From assembly GCA_029569475.1 (NCBI GenBank), contig JAKQSZ010000045.1, positions 1 through 64,000 on the forward strand: a stretch of 64,000 nucleotides of DNA, given 5' to 3'. The notes beneath the pieces are model-generated. The model was not told where the DNA came from. It ran no database searches and saw only the letters and a program-made list of their open reading frames with translations. The translations under genes were made by a program, and so were the position numbers. Within the stretch, counting starts at the first letter, position 1, and each line of letters opens with the position of its first letter. Below, one piece after another: positions 43,500-53,123 of this stretch. Source of the stretch: Candidatus Eiseniibacteriota bacterium (lineage in GTDB: Bacteria > Eisenbacteria > RBG-16-71-46 > CAIMUX01).

Positions 43500-44762
43500 C
43501 TAACCCCACCAGAGGGGAGACCCGCTCTTCATGACCCCGCGGACGTGAGAGTCCCCGAGGTGATAGACGATCGCGACGTAGGAGTCCGCCTCGAGCACCT
43601 GGAGATCTGCCCTCATCCCCGGGGCCAGGCGGCCGCGATCGTGGCTGAGACCGACCGCGTGCGCGGCATTGATCGTCGCGGCGGAGATCGCCTCGGCGGG
43701 CGAGAGGCCGATCTGCATGCAGGCCAGGCTCATGGCCAGGGGCATCGATTCGGTCATCGAGGAGCCGGGGTTGCAGTCGGTCGCCAGCGCCACCGGGATC
43801 TCCATCTGGATCATGGTCCTCCCGGGCGCGTACCGTCCCTTGGCAACAAAGTAGCTGGTGGCCGGCAGAAGCACGGCCGTCACCCCCGCGTTGCGCAGGG
43901 CCAGCAGCCCGTGCTCCTGGACTTCCAGCAAATGGTCAGCGCTGACGGCGCCGAGTTCGGCGGCCAGTTCGCTCCCCCCGACCGGACTGAACTCGTCGGC
44001 ATGCAGCTTCAGGCCCAGGCCGGCGGCGCGCGCCGCGGTCAGGATCTTCCGCGACTGCTCCGCGGTGAAGACCCCTTCCTCGCAGAAGACATCGCAGAAA
44101 CGCGCTGAGGTCTCGGCGACGACGCGAGGGATCATCTCCTCGGCTACGATCCGGACGTACTCGTCGCGATCATCGCGGTACTCATCGGGAAACTCGTGCG
44201 CGCCCATGAAGGTGGGCACCAGATCGACACCGTGGCGCTTGTCGAGCTCTTCGATCAACCGCAGCGCGCGGATCTCCTGTTCGGTCTCCAGGCCATAGCC
44301 GCTTTTCGCCTCGGCTGTGGTGGTACCGAAGCGCAGCATGCGGTCCAGGCGCCGGCGCGACTGCGCCAGCAGGGTCTCGTCGGAAGCGGCGCGGAAGGCC
44401 CGCACGGAGGAACGAATCCCGCCGCCCGCCGCGGCGATCTCCATGTAGGTGTGCCCCTGGCAGCGCAGCTCGAACTCCTTCTCCCGCGTGCCGGCGAAAA
44501 GGAGATGGGTGTGCGGATCCACAAAGCCGGGGAGGACCACACCCCCCATCGCATCCAGGCTGCGTCCGGCCGGCGCCACGAAGGCGCCCAGCACATCATC
44601 CTGCGGGCCGGCCGCCAGGATCCGCTCGCCGCCGATGGCGACCGCAGCCTTCTCGATCAGGCCGAGGAAGGCCTGCTCCGCTCCCCGCCGGGGCACCGGG
44701 GGACCGTCGAGGGTCACGAGCTGGCCGATGTCGTGGATGATCCAGTCCGCGTGCTGTTTCAT
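43500..44762 (-). CDS. hutI: Imidazolonepropionase
   Basis: Opens the imidazolone ring in histidine breakdown, giving N-formimino-glutamate. The 420-residue amidohydrolase has metal ligands in FVDPHTHLLFAG, TTAEAKSGYGL, MGAHEFPDEY, LKLHADEFSPVGG and ATDCNPGSS, all typical of HutI. ATG at 44762 with AGGAGG 9 bases upstream. Follows hutU on the same strand after 131 bases; together they catalyse urocanate to formiminoglutamate. Histidase (hutH) and the next enzyme are not in the window. Confidence 0.96.
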   Translation of the reverse strand: MKQHADWIIHDIGQLVTLDGPPVPRRGAEQAFLGLIEKAAVAIGGERILAAGPQDDVLGAFVAPAGRSLDAMGGVVLPGFVDPHTHLLFAGTREKEFELRCQGHTYMEIAAAGGGIRSSVRAFRAASDETLLAQSRRRLDRMLRFGTTTAEAKSGYGLETEQEIRALRLIEELDKRHGVDLVPTFMGAHEFPDEYRDDRDEYVRIVAEEMIPRVVAETSARFCDVFCEEGVFTAEQSRKILTAARAAGLGLKLHADEFSPVGGSELAAELGAVSADHLLEVQEHGLLALRNAGVTAVLLPATSYFVAKGRYAPGRTMIQMEIPVALATDCNPGSSMTESMPLAMSLACMQIGLSPAEAISAATINAAHAVGLSHDRGRLAPGMRADLQVLEADSYVAIVYHLGDSHVRGVMKSGSPLWWG

Positions 44763-44893
44763 GAGTCGGGTCCTCCTGGTTGTGGCAGGAATGTTGTTGC
44801 GCAGCCCGCCGAACCCTCGTTTCGCCCTGGAGGTTGCCGCAGCCGTTGACCCGCGGGATTGACCACTCCCATAAAATCTTTCATGTGAATCGG

Positions 44894-46585
44894 TTACAGA
44901 TCCCTCGCGACAGAAACCCGACCACAATCCTCGAGCATGGGGATGCGGACGCCCCCCTCTCGAGCTGCCTCCACGGCCTCCTCGTAGCCGGCGTCGGCGT
45001 GACGCACCACTCCCATTCCCGGATCAGATGTCAGGACCCGCTCGAGACGCTGCTCGGCCTCCGCCGAACCGTCGGCGACGACCACCATGCCGGCATGAAT
45101 GGAGTTGCCGATGCCGACCCCGCCCCCGTGATGGACGGACACCCAGTGGGCGCCCGCCGCCGTGTTGACCAGGGCATTGAGGATCGGCCAGTCGGCCACG
45201 GCATCGGTCCCGTCGCGCATCGCCTCGGTCTCGCGGTACGGCGAGGCCACCGAGCCGGAGTCGAGGTGGTCGCGGCCGATCACGATGGGCGCGCTGATCT
45301 CGCCGCGGCGCACCAGGTCGTTGATCACCCGGCCGAAGCGGGCGCGCTCGCCGTAGCCCAGCCAGCAGATGCGGGCCGGCAGCCCCTGGTACTGCACCCG
45401 CTCCCGCGCCATCGGGATCCAGCGCGCCAGCACCGGATCCTGCGGGAACGTCTCCAGGATGGCGCGGTCGGTGCGCTCGATGTCGGCCGGGTCGCCCGAA
45501 AGCGCGACCCAGCGGAAGGGCCCCTTGCCGCGGCAGAAGAGGGGCCGGATGTAGGCAGGAACGAAGCCCGGATAGGAAAAGGCCTCGACGAAGCCGGCGC
45601 GCTGGGCCTGCCCGCGCAGGTTGTTGCCGTAGTCGAAGACCACCGAGCCGGCGTTTTGCAGATCCACCATGGCGCGGCAATGGATCGCCATCGACTCCAT
45701 GGCTCGCCGCACGTACTCCTTCGGATCATTCTGGCGCAGAGCGGCCGCGGCCTCGAGGGCAAGGCCCGCCGGCACGTAGCCGTTGAGCGGGTCGTGGGCC
45801 GAGGTCTGGTCGGTCACCAGGTCGGGGCGGACACCGCGCCGCACCAGTTCGGGAAGGACCTCGGCCGCATTGCCCAGCAAGGCCACCGAGAGCGCCTCGC
45901 GGCGGCTCACCGCGCCTTCGATCAGCGCCAGGGCCTCATCGATCGACTCGACCGCCCGGTCGCAGTAGCGGGTCTGCAAGCGTCGCTCGATCCGCTTTGG
46001 ATCGACCTCGACGATCAGGGCCGCGCCCTCCGCCATGGTGACGGCCAGCGGCTGCGCTCCGCCCATTCCACCCAGTCCCGCGGTCAGCAACCAACGGCCG
46101 GCCATGGTTCCACCGAAGTGCCGGCGCGCCGCCTCCTGCACCGTCTCGAAGGTACCTTGCAGGATCCCCTGCGTGCCGATGTAGATCCAGCTCCCGGCCG
46201 TCATCTGTCCGTACATCATCAGGCCCCTGGCTTCCAGGGCCCGGAAGTGATCCCAGTCCGCCCATGCCGGCACCAGCAGCGAGTTGGCGATCAGGACGCG
46301 CGGGGATTGCGGAAAGGTCCGGAAGACGCCGACCGGCTTGCCCGACTGGACGAGCAAGGTCTCGTCGGACTTCAGGCCGCGCAATGTGCCGACGATGGCG
46401 TCGAAGGCCTCCCAACTCCGAGCCGCCTTGCCCGTGCCCCCATAGACGACGAGATCCGCCGGCCGCTCGGCCACCTCGGGATCGAGGTTGTTCATGATCA
46501 TGCGCATGGCCGCTTCCTGCGGCCAATCCAGGCAGGAGATCTCGCGACCGCGGGGGGCGCGCACGGTGCGGGGATGGCTGGACAT
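44894..46585 (-). CDS. hutU: Urocanate hydratase
   Basis: Converts urocanate to imidazolone propionate using tightly bound NAD. 563 residues, family length. Signatures include [41 protein letters not shown], the NAD-binding [30 protein letters not shown], and the active-site region [24 protein letters not shown] precedes the ATG at 46585. First gene of the two-gene hut unit. Confidence 0.97.
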   Translation of the reverse strand: MSSHPRTVRAPRGREISCLDWPQEAAMRMIMNNLDPEVAERPADLVVYGGTGKAARSWEAFDAIVGTLRGLKSDETLLVQSGKPVGVFRTFPQSPRVLIANSLLVPAWADWDHFRALEARGLMMYGQMTAGSWIYIGTQGILQGTFETVQEAARRHFGGTMAGRWLLTAGLGGMGGAQPLAVTMAEGAALIVEVDPKRIERRLQTRYCDRAVESIDEALALIEGAVSRREALSVALLGNAAEVLPELVRRGVRPDLVTDQTSAHDPLNGYVPAGLALEAAAALRQNDPKEYVRRAMESMAIHCRAMVDLQNAGSVVFDYGNNLRGQAQRAGFVEAFSYPGFVPAYIRPLFCRGKGPFRWVALSGDPADIERTDRAILETFPQDPVLARWIPMARERVQYQGLPARICWLGYGERARFGRVINDLVRRGEISAPIVIGRDHLDSGSVASPYRETEAMRDGTDAVADWPILNALVNTAAGAHWVSVHHGGGVGIGNSIHAGMVVVADGSAEAEQRLERVLTSDPGMGVVRHADAGYEEAVEAAREGGVRIPMLEDCGRVSVARDL

Positions 46586-47797
46586 GGATCCTCCTCTTCA
46601 ACACACCTCAGGCTGGGCAGACCGGGCCGATCGGGCTCGGCGGGTCAGCTCGGCGGGTCGGTCGATCGGGGCGGCGCGAGGCCGATCGGCTCGCGAGCGG
46701 CCAGGGGCCGGGCGGTTACCCGACGAGGAGGCAGTATGTCGCATCCGCGCCGCCCTCGCAACCCGGGGAGCCCGATCGGGATCTGCAGGATCGAGGGAGC
46801 AGCACATGACCACGCGGCACCCTGGAGAGGACGCCGCCCGTGCCGGCGAGGAGTGACCCTTTCCGTCCCTCGCCGCATGCGCCGGCTGTTGTTCTCCAAG
46901 CCGACCGTGGCGGCGCGGGAGCAGGTCGAGGAGTGCGCGCTACACCGGCGCCGGGGCCGTCGACACGCTGCGCGAGTTGATGAAGTGCGCGCCTTGGCGC
47001 TGCGCGATCGCGCTCTCGAAACTGGCGGTCATCGGCGCGAGCAGCCAGGGTGCTCTCCGCCGACTGGCGCGTCTCCGGCCGGGTCCTGTCGCCTGCTCGA
47101 CCCGACCGGCCACCGAGTCCGCCGGTCGCCATCCTCGCGCTGAAGTCCTCCAACAGGGCTTCTCTCCCCTTGCTCACTTCGCCTGCGACGCCGGCCGGAT
47201 GGCTCGAACCACGAGCGCCTGAAGTGGCGAGCGCCGGCAGCCCTGCCCTTCAACTTCCTTCGACCCCGGATCCCGTCCCGTAGAGTCTTTGTTGCGACAA
47301 TTAAATGCATCAGCTATCGTAGCTGGCGGGTCGAGGCGATAAGAGTGGAAGAGTGACGGCGTCGGTCGGCGCCTCGCCCCGAAGCACCACCCCCGGGCCC
47401 CTCGGAGTTGGTTGCTCGCCTCCTTGTCAAGGGCCGCGCTCGGAGGACGCGACGCCCCGAGGAGCCGCAAGGAATCCTGGCGGCCGTACATGTCGCAGCC
47501 GCTGGCACGACGGGTGCGCTCAGGGAGATCTTGCGTAGGCCGTTCGTCGTCCAGGCTTGTGCCTGGCGGTCTTGCCGGCCTCCCGTCGAGGTGGGCCGCG
47601 GGCTGAGGGCGGGCCGCGGGCGAGAGCAGCTCGCGCGGCACGGCGGGAGCGCCGCGGGCCGGACGTATGCGGTCCGCGGTGATCGATCGCGCGGCCACCG
47701 GAATGGCGGCAGGTCGACCGCGCGGCGGGAACCGCAACCAGGCGATCGCGCGTGCTTCATGCGGCGGGGACGGATGCGAAGGGAGTCGGAACCACGG
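46586..47797. other. 1.2-kb stretch without a convincing gene
   Basis: Several overlapping open frames exist on both strands but none has recognisable motifs, and their amino-acid make-up (Arg, Ala, Pro, Gly) is what GC-rich noncoding or antisense DNA gives. The part 46610-46700 has small GC-rich repeats around GGTCGATCGGG. Bases about 47280-47345 are notably AT-rich and contain a promoter-like pair. The region could be decayed genes or regulatory DNA for the divergent hutU and CDF genes. Confidence 0.5.
47292..47320 (+). promoter_or_regulatory. Possible sigma-70-type promoter, TTGCGA-N17-TATCGT
   Basis: TTGCGA at 47292-47297 and TATCGT at 47315-47320 with 17 bases between, inside an AT-rich island. 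The next credible plus-strand gene (CDF transporter) starts 478 bases downstream, so the link is weak. Confidence 0.35.
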
Positions 47798-49243
47798 ATG
47801 CAGACGCGCCAGCAACTTCCGGCGATGGGCCACGGCAAGGATCGCTCCGCCGCGAATCGGGAGAAGCGCCGCGTTGCGCTCTCCTCGGTCATGGCCGCGA
47901 TTGCCCTCACGGCGATCAAGGGCATCGTCGGCGTTTCCACCGGAAGTCTCGGGATCCTCTCCGAGGCCGCGCACTCCGGCCTTGACCTGTGCGCCGCAGG
48001 GGTCACCCTCTGGGCGATCCGGGCCGCCAGCCGCCCCGCTGACCGCGAACACCCCTATGGCCATGGCAAGATCGAGAACCTGGCCGCGCTCTTCGAGACG
48101 GTGCTCCTTTTCGCCACCTGCGGTTGGATCGCCTCGGAAGCGGTGAACCGGCTGGCCGGCCAACCGGTCGAGGTCCGGGCCGATGCCTGGGCTTTCGGCG
48201 TGATGATGATCAGCATCGTCGTGGACATCTCCCGCTCACGCGCCCTGCGCCGGGTTGCGCGCAAGTACCAGAGCCAGGCGCTGGAGGCCGATGCTCTGCA
48301 CTTCAGCACCGACGTCTGGTCGTCGCTGGTCGTCCTGCTCGGACTGGTCTTCGTGCGTCTGGCAGACCTCCTGGAGTTGCCCTGGCTGATGCGGGCCGAC
48401 GCCGTGGCGGCGCTCGTGGTGGCGTTCATCGTGGCCTGGATCAGCTTCCGGCTGGGTCGCCGGGCGGTCAACGATCTGCTCGACGCGGTGCCCCCGCGCC
48501 TGCGCGCCGAAGTGGAGGCCGCCGCGCGCGTGCCGGGGGTCCTCGAGGTCCGGCGCGCCCGCGTCCGCCGGTGCGGTCCTGAGTCCTTCGCCGATCTCAC
48601 GGTCACGGTGGATCGCGAGGTCTCGCTCGACCGGGCGCACGACATCGCCGATCGGGCGGAGGCGGCGGTGCAGGAGATTCTCCCCGGCGCCGACGTCGTC
48701 GTGCACGTCGATCCAGCCCGCCGGGAGGATGAGGGGACGATCGAGCGGGTCCGCCGGCTGGCCGCGCGCCACGGCTTCGGGGCCCACGGGATTCTCATCC
48801 ACGACCTCGCAGGCAGGCGTTCCATCGAGATGCACCTCGAGGCCAGCGACACCCTGCTGTTGAAGGAAGCAAGCGATCGCGCCCGGAACTTCCGCAAAGC
48901 CCTGCGCGCGGCCTTCCCCTGGCTGTCCGAGGTGGTGACCCATCTCGAGCCGGTCGGCGACCGCAGCGCCATGGTCCCAGCGGCCGAGGTCGATGAGCAG
49001 CGGGTGCTCTCCGCCCTGCGGGCCATCGAGGAGTCGGCGGATGTTCCCTTTCAATCGCACCAGGTCGAGGTCCGGCGCGCCCGCGGCCGGTTGACCGTCT
49101 CCTTCCACTGCGCGCTCGAACCGGGCACGAAGCTGGTCGACGCCCACGCCTTCACCGAAGACCTGGAGCGCCGGCTGCGCGCGCGCGTCCGGGACTTGGG
49201 CCGCATCGTCATCCAGATCGAGGCTCTCGGCGACGACCGGTAG
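47798..49243 (+). CDS. Cation diffusion facilitator (metal/proton antiporter) with extended C-terminus
   Basis: A CDF-family efflux protein for zinc, iron, manganese or similar metals, 481 residues. Six membrane helices in the first 210 residues with the metal-site patterns LSEAAHSGLDLCAAG and EADALHFSTDVWSS, and the early loop HPYGHGKIENLAAL. After the membrane part, three successive segments look like the same ferredoxin-like C-terminal domain: about 218-290 (VPGVLEVRRARVR), about 305-380 (RRLAARHGFGAHGILIHDL) and about 395-475 (SHQVEVRRARGRLTVSFH). Usual CDF proteins have one and are about 300 residues. The start ATG at 47798 is the best of several; no strong ribosome-binding site. Confidence 0.85.
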   Translation: MQTRQQLPAMGHGKDRSAANREKRRVALSSVMAAIALTAIKGIVGVSTGSLGILSEAAHSGLDLCAAGVTLWAIRAASRPADREHPYGHGKIENLAALFETVLLFATCGWIASEAVNRLAGQPVEVRADAWAFGVMMISIVVDISRSRALRRVARKYQSQALEADALHFSTDVWSSLVVLLGLVFVRLADLLELPWLMRADAVAALVVAFIVAWISFRLGRRAVNDLLDAVPPRLRAEVEAAARVPGVLEVRRARVRRCGPESFADLTVTVDREVSLDRAHDIADRAEAAVQEILPGADVVVHVDPARREDEGTIERVRRLAARHGFGAHGILIHDLAGRRSIEMHLEASDTLLLKEASDRARNFRKALRAAFPWLSEVVTHLEPVGDRSAMVPAAEVDEQRVLSALRAIEESADVPFQSHQVEVRRARGRLTVSFHCALEPGTKLVDAHAFTEDLERRLRARVRDLGRIVIQIEALGDDR

Positions 49244-49307
49244 TCACACGTGCAACCGGCGACCGGAAAACGCGACTAACGCTTCGGGCGTTCCGCGGGC
49301 TACGCGT

Positions 49308-51404
49308 CTAGCGCTCCAGCCACTCCCCGGCCCGGGTGACCAGTTCGTCCCAGCTTCCCGCCACCTGGAACTCGATGCCGACCGAGGCCTTGAAGGCAGC
49401 GCCATAGGCGCGGGTCTCCAGTCGCGGGTCGACGACGACAAAGAGGCCGCGGTCCCCGGTCCGCCGGATGAGCCTCCCGAAGCCCTGGCGGAAGCGGATG
49501 AGCGCCTCGGGCAGGTGGAAGGCGCGGAACGGATCCTGTCCTTTCTGGGCCAGGCGTTCGCCGATCGCCTCGACCACCGGGTCCGTCGGCACCAGGAAAG
49601 GGAGGCGCGCCATGAGCAGGATCTCCAACTCCTCCCCCGGAAAGTCCACACCTTCCCAGAAGCTGGCCGCGCCCAGAAGCACCGAGGCGCCTCGCTTGAC
49701 GAACTCAGCGCGAAGCTGCCGCCGGCCTCCATCGAGGCCCTGGGCCAGGAGGCGGATTCCTCGCCCCTCGAGAGGCTCGCGGACCATCGATTCGACCCGC
49801 CGCAGGGTGTCGTGCGAGGTGAAGAGGACCAGCATCTTCCGCTCGAGGCGGCGGGCCAGCAGCTCGATGCCCACGGCCAGCGACTCGGCGAATCGCGGAT
49901 CCGATGGATCGGGGAGTCCGAGCAGCGACCATCCGGCCACCTGCGCCTGGAGATCGAAGGGGGAAGACAAACGCAGCCCCTCGAAACGATCGTCCGGGAG
50001 GCCGAGCTTGTGCGCGAGGTGGCGGAAATCGCCCTCGACGGAAAGCGTCGCCGAGGTCAGGACCGCGGCTTCCTTGCGCGTGAAGAGGACATCACGGAGC
50101 TGCGGCCCCACATCCAACGGCGCCGCGCGAAGCGCGACCCCGCGGGCGGTCGCCGGTTCGATCCAATAGACGTGCGTCGCCTTGTCGGGGGTGAGGAGTT
50201 CCCCCATGTTGTTGATCGCCTCGCGAGCGGCGTCCAGTCCCCGTTCCGCTTCGGCCAGAGGCCAGACCTCCGATGCTCCCGCGTCGGGGCCGCGGCGGCG
50301 CGTCCGCTCGATCCACTCCTCGTGCCGCTGCAGCAGAGGAGTCAGACGATCCATCAAGGCCAGGCCGGAAGCGGGAAAGATCGACCGGACCGACGCCCCT
50401 GGTCCGTAACGCAGCCTCTGGTCGCCTCGCGGGAATCCTGGGGCAGCCTTGAGATCGGCCCAGAATTCCCTCGCCAGCACTGACAGCGTGGACGTCTCTC
50501 CCTCGAGTTCGCGCAGTCCGTTGAGCAGGTCGGTGCGATCGTTCTTGTCGGCCAATCCCCGGGCCAGCCGGCGGAGATGGTCGGTGATGCCGGGCTCGCC
50601 ACGCCCCCCGAGTCCTTTGAGGACATCGTCGAAGGCCTGCTCGGTCACGCTGAAGCTGAGCGGTTCGGCCGCCACGCGAGGGAGATGATGCGCTTCGTCG
50701 ATGATCACCGCGGTCCACTCCGGCAGCCCGGCGGCGCTCGTCAACAGGTCAATCATCAGCAGCGAGTGGTTGACGATGATGAGGGTCGCCTCCCGCGCCT
50801 GCTGCCGCGAGAGCTTGAAGAAGCAGCCCGACTCGGCGGCGCAGCGCCCCGAGGTGCAGAAGCGAGACTCGCTGCAGATGCGGCCAAGCGAGGCCGCGAA
50901 ACGCGCCGCCGCCTTGCCGGAGGGGATCGGCGCCTCGGAGAGGTCGCCGGACACCGTGCCTTGCACCCAGGGGCCCAGCACGCGCTCCAGTTCCTCGGCT
51001 TCCACCGTGCCGCGGATCTCCCCCAGATAGTGATCCCAGCGCGCGCGGCAGAGGTAGTTCGACCGGCCTTTGAGGACGACCGCCCGGATCCGCCGCTCGA
51101 TCATCCGGCGCAGGCTCGGGAGTTCCTTGTCCAGGATCTGGTCCTGCAGGGTGCGGGTGTAGGTGGAGATGACGATAGGCCGCTTCTCACGCTGGGCCCA
51201 GAGAACGGCGGGCACGAGATACCCGAGGGACTTGCCGACACCGGTCGGGGCCTCCACCAGCAGCGCCCCGCTGTCGCGCAGCACCCGGGCCACGGCGCGC
51301 GCCATGTCCCGCTGTTGCGGCCGCCACTCGTGCTGCTCGCCGAGAACCTTGGAGAGCAACCCCTCGGGGGCGAAAATGTCCTCCAGTACCGAGACCTGCT
51401 TCAC
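49308..51404 (-). CDS. dinG: DinG/XPD-type ATP-dependent DNA helicase
   Basis: A superfamily 2 helicase, 698 residues, probably iron-sulfur dependent. Walker A LLVEAPTGVGKSLGYLVPAV, motif Ia ISTYTRTLQDQ, DEAH box in AVIIDEAHHLPRVA, and later motifs LLGAASFWEGVDFPGEELEI and FRQGFGRLIRRTGDRG. Four cysteines between Walker A and the DEAH box (YLCRARW, then CSESRFCTSGRCAAESGC) are placed like those that hold the 4Fe-4S cluster of XPD and DinG. The GTG at 51404 has GGAAGG upstream and precedes VSVLEDIF. Its 5' flank has been copied into a 33-bp tandem array. No LexA box seen nearby. Confidence 0.92.
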   Translation of the reverse strand: MKQVSVLEDIFAPEGLLSKVLGEQHEWRPQQRDMARAVARVLRDSGALLVEAPTGVGKSLGYLVPAVLWAQREKRPIVISTYTRTLQDQILDKELPSLRRMIERRIRAVVLKGRSNYLCRARWDHYLGEIRGTVEAEELERVLGPWVQGTVSGDLSEAPIPSGKAAARFAASLGRICSESRFCTSGRCAAESGCFFKLSRQQAREATLIIVNHSLLMIDLLTSAAGLPEWTAVIIDEAHHLPRVAAEPLSFSVTEQAFDDVLKGLGGRGEPGITDHLRRLARGLADKNDRTDLLNGLRELEGETSTLSVLAREFWADLKAAPGFPRGDQRLRYGPGASVRSIFPASGLALMDRLTPLLQRHEEWIERTRRRGPDAGASEVWPLAEAERGLDAAREAINNMGELLTPDKATHVYWIEPATARGVALRAAPLDVGPQLRDVLFTRKEAAVLTSATLSVEGDFRHLAHKLGLPDDRFEGLRLSSPFDLQAQVAGWSLLGLPDPSDPRFAESLAVGIELLARRLERKMLVLFTSHDTLRRVESMVREPLEGRGIRLLAQGLDGGRRQLRAEFVKRGASVLLGAASFWEGVDFPGEELEILLMARLPFLVPTDPVVEAIGERLAQKGQDPFRAFHLPEALIRFRQGFGRLIRRTGDRGLFVVVDPRLETRAYGAAFKASVGIEFQVAGSWDELVTRAGEWLER

Positions 51405-51406
51405 GA

Positions 51407-51549
51407 AGCCCCACCTTCCCCGACTCTTCCGGGACACCTTGGCTGCCGACCTTGCTCAATGCTGGAATGCGCTGGTTGCCCACCCTGCTCATTCCCGGGA
51501 CGTGTTGGTTGTCCACCTTGCTCTGTCCCGGATCGCGTTGTGCCCGCCG
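51407..51549. repeat. 33-bp degenerate array seeded by the dinG 5' end
   Basis: Clear units begin at 51440, 51473, 51506 and 51539 (the last partial), with cores like TGGTTGCCCACCCTGCTCA. A more diverged unit at about 51407 is the sequence directly in front of the dinG start codon. Confidence 0.75.
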
Positions 51550-51694
51550 GTTCGACTCACGCCGGCCGGTGACAGCAGCGGCTGCACCTGCGACTGAATC
51601 TGACGAAACCGCCGACTCTCCAGCAAATTAGCACGCCGGGCGGAGTGTTGAAACGCAAGCTCGAGGCAAATTCTGCGATTTAGCGTTTCTGCAC

Positions 51695-51722
51695 TTGCGC
51701 TCACATGTGGGCGCAGTATATC
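51695..51722 (+). promoter_or_regulatory. Possible promoter of the multihaem lipoprotein gene, TTGCGC-N16-TATATC
   Basis: In an AT-richer part of the 338-base gap 51550-51887, a -35-like TTGCGC and a -10-like TATATC are 16 bases apart and about 165 bases before the start codon. The short palindrome CACATGTG lies between them. Nothing else was seen in this gap. Confidence 0.35.
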
Positions 51723-51887
51723 TGATAGGTGCTCGAACGTCCTTCTAAGGAACGGACGCGAGTGATCCGAAGATCGGCGCAGGGACGGCGCGCTCTTCGG
51801 GCCGCAATGGATCGCCGAACTCGGGCAAGCAGCTTCGTCCCACGGGAGGATAGGGGTCTCGGCGGCGAACGCCGGAGAGGAGGATCG

Positions 51888-52958
51888 ATGAAAGCCCGGT
51901 GGTTGCTCATTGGGTCACTGGTGATGGCCGCGGTGTTTGCGGGGTGCGCGGGCGAGGACGGAAAGGACGGGGCGGACGGACGCGATGGGGCCGACGGGGC
52001 GCAGGGGATCCAGGGGCCTCCGGGGACCGAACAGTGCATGCAGTGCCATGACGACGAGTTCGACCTCCAGTTCGCCCTGATGGAGATCGGAACCCAGTTC
52101 GAGGTATCGAAGCATAACGAAGGGGATACCTATCTGCGGCGCGGCGCGGGTTGTGCTCGCTGCCACACCAACGAAGGTTTCCAACACCATCTCGCCCATG
52201 GCGATTCTCCGGCCCGGGCGAGCGCTTCGCGCATCGGGTGCTTCACCTGCCATGCGCCGCACTCCAATCAGAACTTCGACGTGCGCATGACGGACCCGAC
52301 GCCGATCGACATCGGCGGAACGTACGACCTCGGCCAGAGCAACACCTGCGCGGTCTGCCATCAGGCGCGCCGGCCCGTTCCCGGGATCGCCGAGGCTGAC
52401 TCGGCCATCACCAGCTCGCGCTGGGGTCCGCATCACTCCACCCAGGGCAATCTCCTGACCGGCCAGGGAGCCTACGTCTTTGCGGGCGCGACCTACGCTG
52501 TCACCTCGCATGCCACGATTCCCGACGGCTGCGTCACCTGCCACATGGGCCCGTCGTACGCGAGTTCGTATGCGGAGGCCGGTGGTCACACCTTCAGCGT
52601 GACCTACCCGACCACGTCAGATCCGGCGGGGCCCGTCGCCATCAACCGGCGCGGCTGCCAGTCGGTCACCGGCTGCCACGTGGGCTGGGACACCGACACA
52701 GACGCGACGGACTACACGCACGGGTTCCAGGAGGAGGTCCACCAACTTCTGGATCAAATCCGTGGGGAGCTGGTCGCCAGAGGCTGGCTGAACGCCAACA
52801 CCGGTCTGCTCATTCCGGCAAACATTGGGGATCTGACGGCGGACGACCGCGGAGCGATCTGGAACTTCCTCTTCATCGAGGAGGACTTCAGCGCCGGCGT
52901 GCACAATCCCGCCTATACCATCGACGTGCTGGAGGCCACACTGGCCTACCTGGACTAG
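51888..52958 (+). CDS. Multihaem c-type cytochrome lipoprotein with collagen-like linker
   Basis: A 356-residue exported lipoprotein: the signal peptide ends at FAGC (Cys20). Directly after it comes a Gly-X-Y stretch of about eight triplets (GKDGADGRDGADGAQGIQGP), then a haem domain with five CxxCH sites (CMQCH, CARCH, CFTCH, CAVCH, CVTCH) and a sixth Cys-His pair spaced as CQSVTGCH. Many distant His residues could be sixth ligands. Likely role: periplasmic or outer-membrane electron transfer. The C-terminal 90 residues have no haem motif and end in helices. GAGAGGAGG lies 5 bases before the ATG. It stands alone and ends at a strong hairpin. Confidence 0.88.
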   Translation: MKARWLLIGSLVMAAVFAGCAGEDGKDGADGRDGADGAQGIQGPPGTEQCMQCHDDEFDLQFALMEIGTQFEVSKHNEGDTYLRRGAGCARCHTNEGFQHHLAHGDSPARASASRIGCFTCHAPHSNQNFDVRMTDPTPIDIGGTYDLGQSNTCAVCHQARRPVPGIAEADSAITSSRWGPHHSTQGNLLTGQGAYVFAGATYAVTSHATIPDGCVTCHMGPSYASSYAEAGGHTFSVTYPTTSDPAGPVAINRRGCQSVTGCHVGWDTDTDATDYTHGFQEEVHQLLDQIRGELVARGWLNANTGLLIPANIGDLTADDRGAIWNFLFIEEDFSAGVHNPAYTIDVLEATLAYLD

Positions 52959-53050
52959 TCGGTCAGGCCGGCGTCCACGACACCACCGGGGGGATGCGGG
53001 AGAGTTGGACCGCGCCCTCCGGGCATCGCCGAAACGCCGCCGGACGAGAC

Positions 53051-53078
53051 GAGGGAGCGCCGCCTCAGGCGCTCCCTC
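53051..53078 (+). terminator. Strong hairpin between convergent genes
   Basis: An 11-bp perfect stem (GAGGGAGCGCC with GGCGCTCCCTC), loop of six bases, followed on the plus strand by GCTGTTTCCC. It ends the cytochrome gene and may also act for the convergent tryptophanase gene. Confidence 0.7.
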
Positions 53079-53123
53079 GCTGTTTCCCCCTCTCGGCTGC
53101 GGGTCCACCGTTCTCGGATCAGC

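Noticed and set aside
44780..47143. Long plus-strand frame opposite hutU and into the orphan gap
   Set aside because: Mostly antisense to hutU, which has full-length family motifs; no recognisable domain.
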